A stretch of DNA of 16,468 nucleotides from Candidatus Altimarinota bacterium (GTDB lineage Bacteria; Patescibacteriota; Gracilibacteria; BD1-5; UBA6164). The notes beneath the pieces were generated by a model. That model was given only the letters and a program-made list of their open reading frames with translations, did no database searches and was not told the DNA's origin. The position numbers and the translations under genes were made by a program. The stretch covers positions 1 through 16,468 of the forward strand of contig JAHDGX010000023.1 in NCBI GenBank assembly GCA_020631575.1, written 5' to 3'. Shown one piece after another: positions 16,059 through 16,468 of this stretch; the stretch's first letter is position 1, and each line of letters starts with the position of its first letter.

Positions 16059-16468
16059 ATGCAATATAATACCTTTTATGAGACGCTAATACTGGTTCCG
16101 GCTGTAACCTTTGTGCTGTCAGTAGTCATAAAGGGTATTTTTGTGAAGATTTGATCAGGGAAGTGGGATTTAGAAAGATCGCTATGAAGCTGAGGGATGC
16201 CTTCAGTACATTCATCGGTTGTAGTATCTCTCGCAACTGCTTTCGCTCTGAAATATGGTATCCACCACGATTTATTTGCGATTGTTATGTGATTTACAGT
16301 GATTATAATCTATGATGCTATAAATGTCCGCTATGAAGCTGGACTTCACGCAAAACTCATCAACCAGCGACTCTGAGAAAAGAGACTCAAAGAATCACTC
16401 TGACACCTCCCAAGCGAAGCTTTTGCAGGGAGTCTACTATGAATTATCGTAGCAGTAGTATTATTTTA
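16059..16468 (+). CDS. Divergent PAP2-family membrane protein (DUF212), 3' truncated
   Basis: 136 codons are present; the gene runs off the window. The family (DUF212, YuiD-like) is a divergent relative of PAP2 phosphatases found in many bacteria and plants, with unknown substrate. Family signatures are clear: GSGGMPSVHSSVVVSLATA (about residues 44-62), VIIIYDAINVRYEAGLHAKL, and LKESLGHLPSEAFAGSLLGI near the end. These correspond to the known GGMPSSHS, YDA.GVRR.AG.HA and LGHTP.EV.AG..LG blocks. Several block glycines, including GSG, LGH and LLG, are TGA codons. Four hydrophobic segments are visible. About 10-20 residues probably remain beyond the edge. It is the last visible gene of the secE operon. 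By analogy it may act on membrane lipid phosphates, unproven for the family. Confidence 0.93.

Noticed and set aside
1..16468. CRISPR array, tRNA, rRNA or insertion sequence
   Set aside because: No regularly spaced direct repeats, no cloverleaf-like stretch, no rRNA-like block and no transposase or flanking inverted repeats were seen by eye.

Overview
The window is AT-rich bacterial DNA that only makes sense if UGA is read as glycine (NCBI translation table 25). In the standard code most genes are cut into short pieces by in-frame TGA. Read through as Gly, those TGAs fall on invariant glycines of well-known enzymes: GalU, glucose-6-phosphate isomerase, YvcK, GreA, NusG and the DUF212/PAP2 family. 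Every complete gene ends in TAA or TAG, and TGG is still used for Trp. UGA=Gly is the established code of Absconditabacteria (SR1) and Gracilibacteria (BD1-5), two Candidate Phyla Radiation lineages. The sequence does not let me choose between them.

Layout. (1) 27-2882, plus strand: an ABC-2 export permease, an unrecognised 313-residue protein, a Nudix-like hydrolase and an RBBP9-type alpha/beta hydrolase. (2) 2931-6177, plus strand: a tight galU-pgi-yvcK cluster that connects hexose-phosphate interconversion, UDP-glucose formation and a UDP-sugar-binding regulator of wall-precursor synthesis. (3) 6172-7905: a divergent pair of multi-pass membrane proteins of unknown function. (4) 10060-7949, minus strand: a two-gene operon encoding a membrane-anchored TPR protein and a small unknown protein. 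(5) 10155-12159: a Wzx/MATE-type polysaccharide flippase on the plus strand, converging on a type IV pilin-like protein on the minus strand. (6) 12257-13282: a secreted Fn3/Ig-like protein with a C-terminal LPQTG sorting signal, converging on a LemA-like membrane protein (13821-13309). (7) 13951 to the window end, plus strand: secE, nusG, an unknown bitopic protein, greA and a DUF212 membrane protein cut by the window edge, most likely one operon.

The recurring theme is the cell surface: sugar-nucleotide supply, glycan export, a sortase-type surface protein, a pilin-like protein and Sec secretion. This suits a small cell that lives by contact with other cells, but that lifestyle is inferred from the lineage and is not shown by the sequence. 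The genome is very compact. Convergent genes overlap at their stops, hairpin terminators are shared or overlap stop codons, and no start codon has a clear Shine-Dalgarno sequence. I saw no tRNA, rRNA, CRISPR array or insertion sequence. No stretch over 300 bases lacks a gene.
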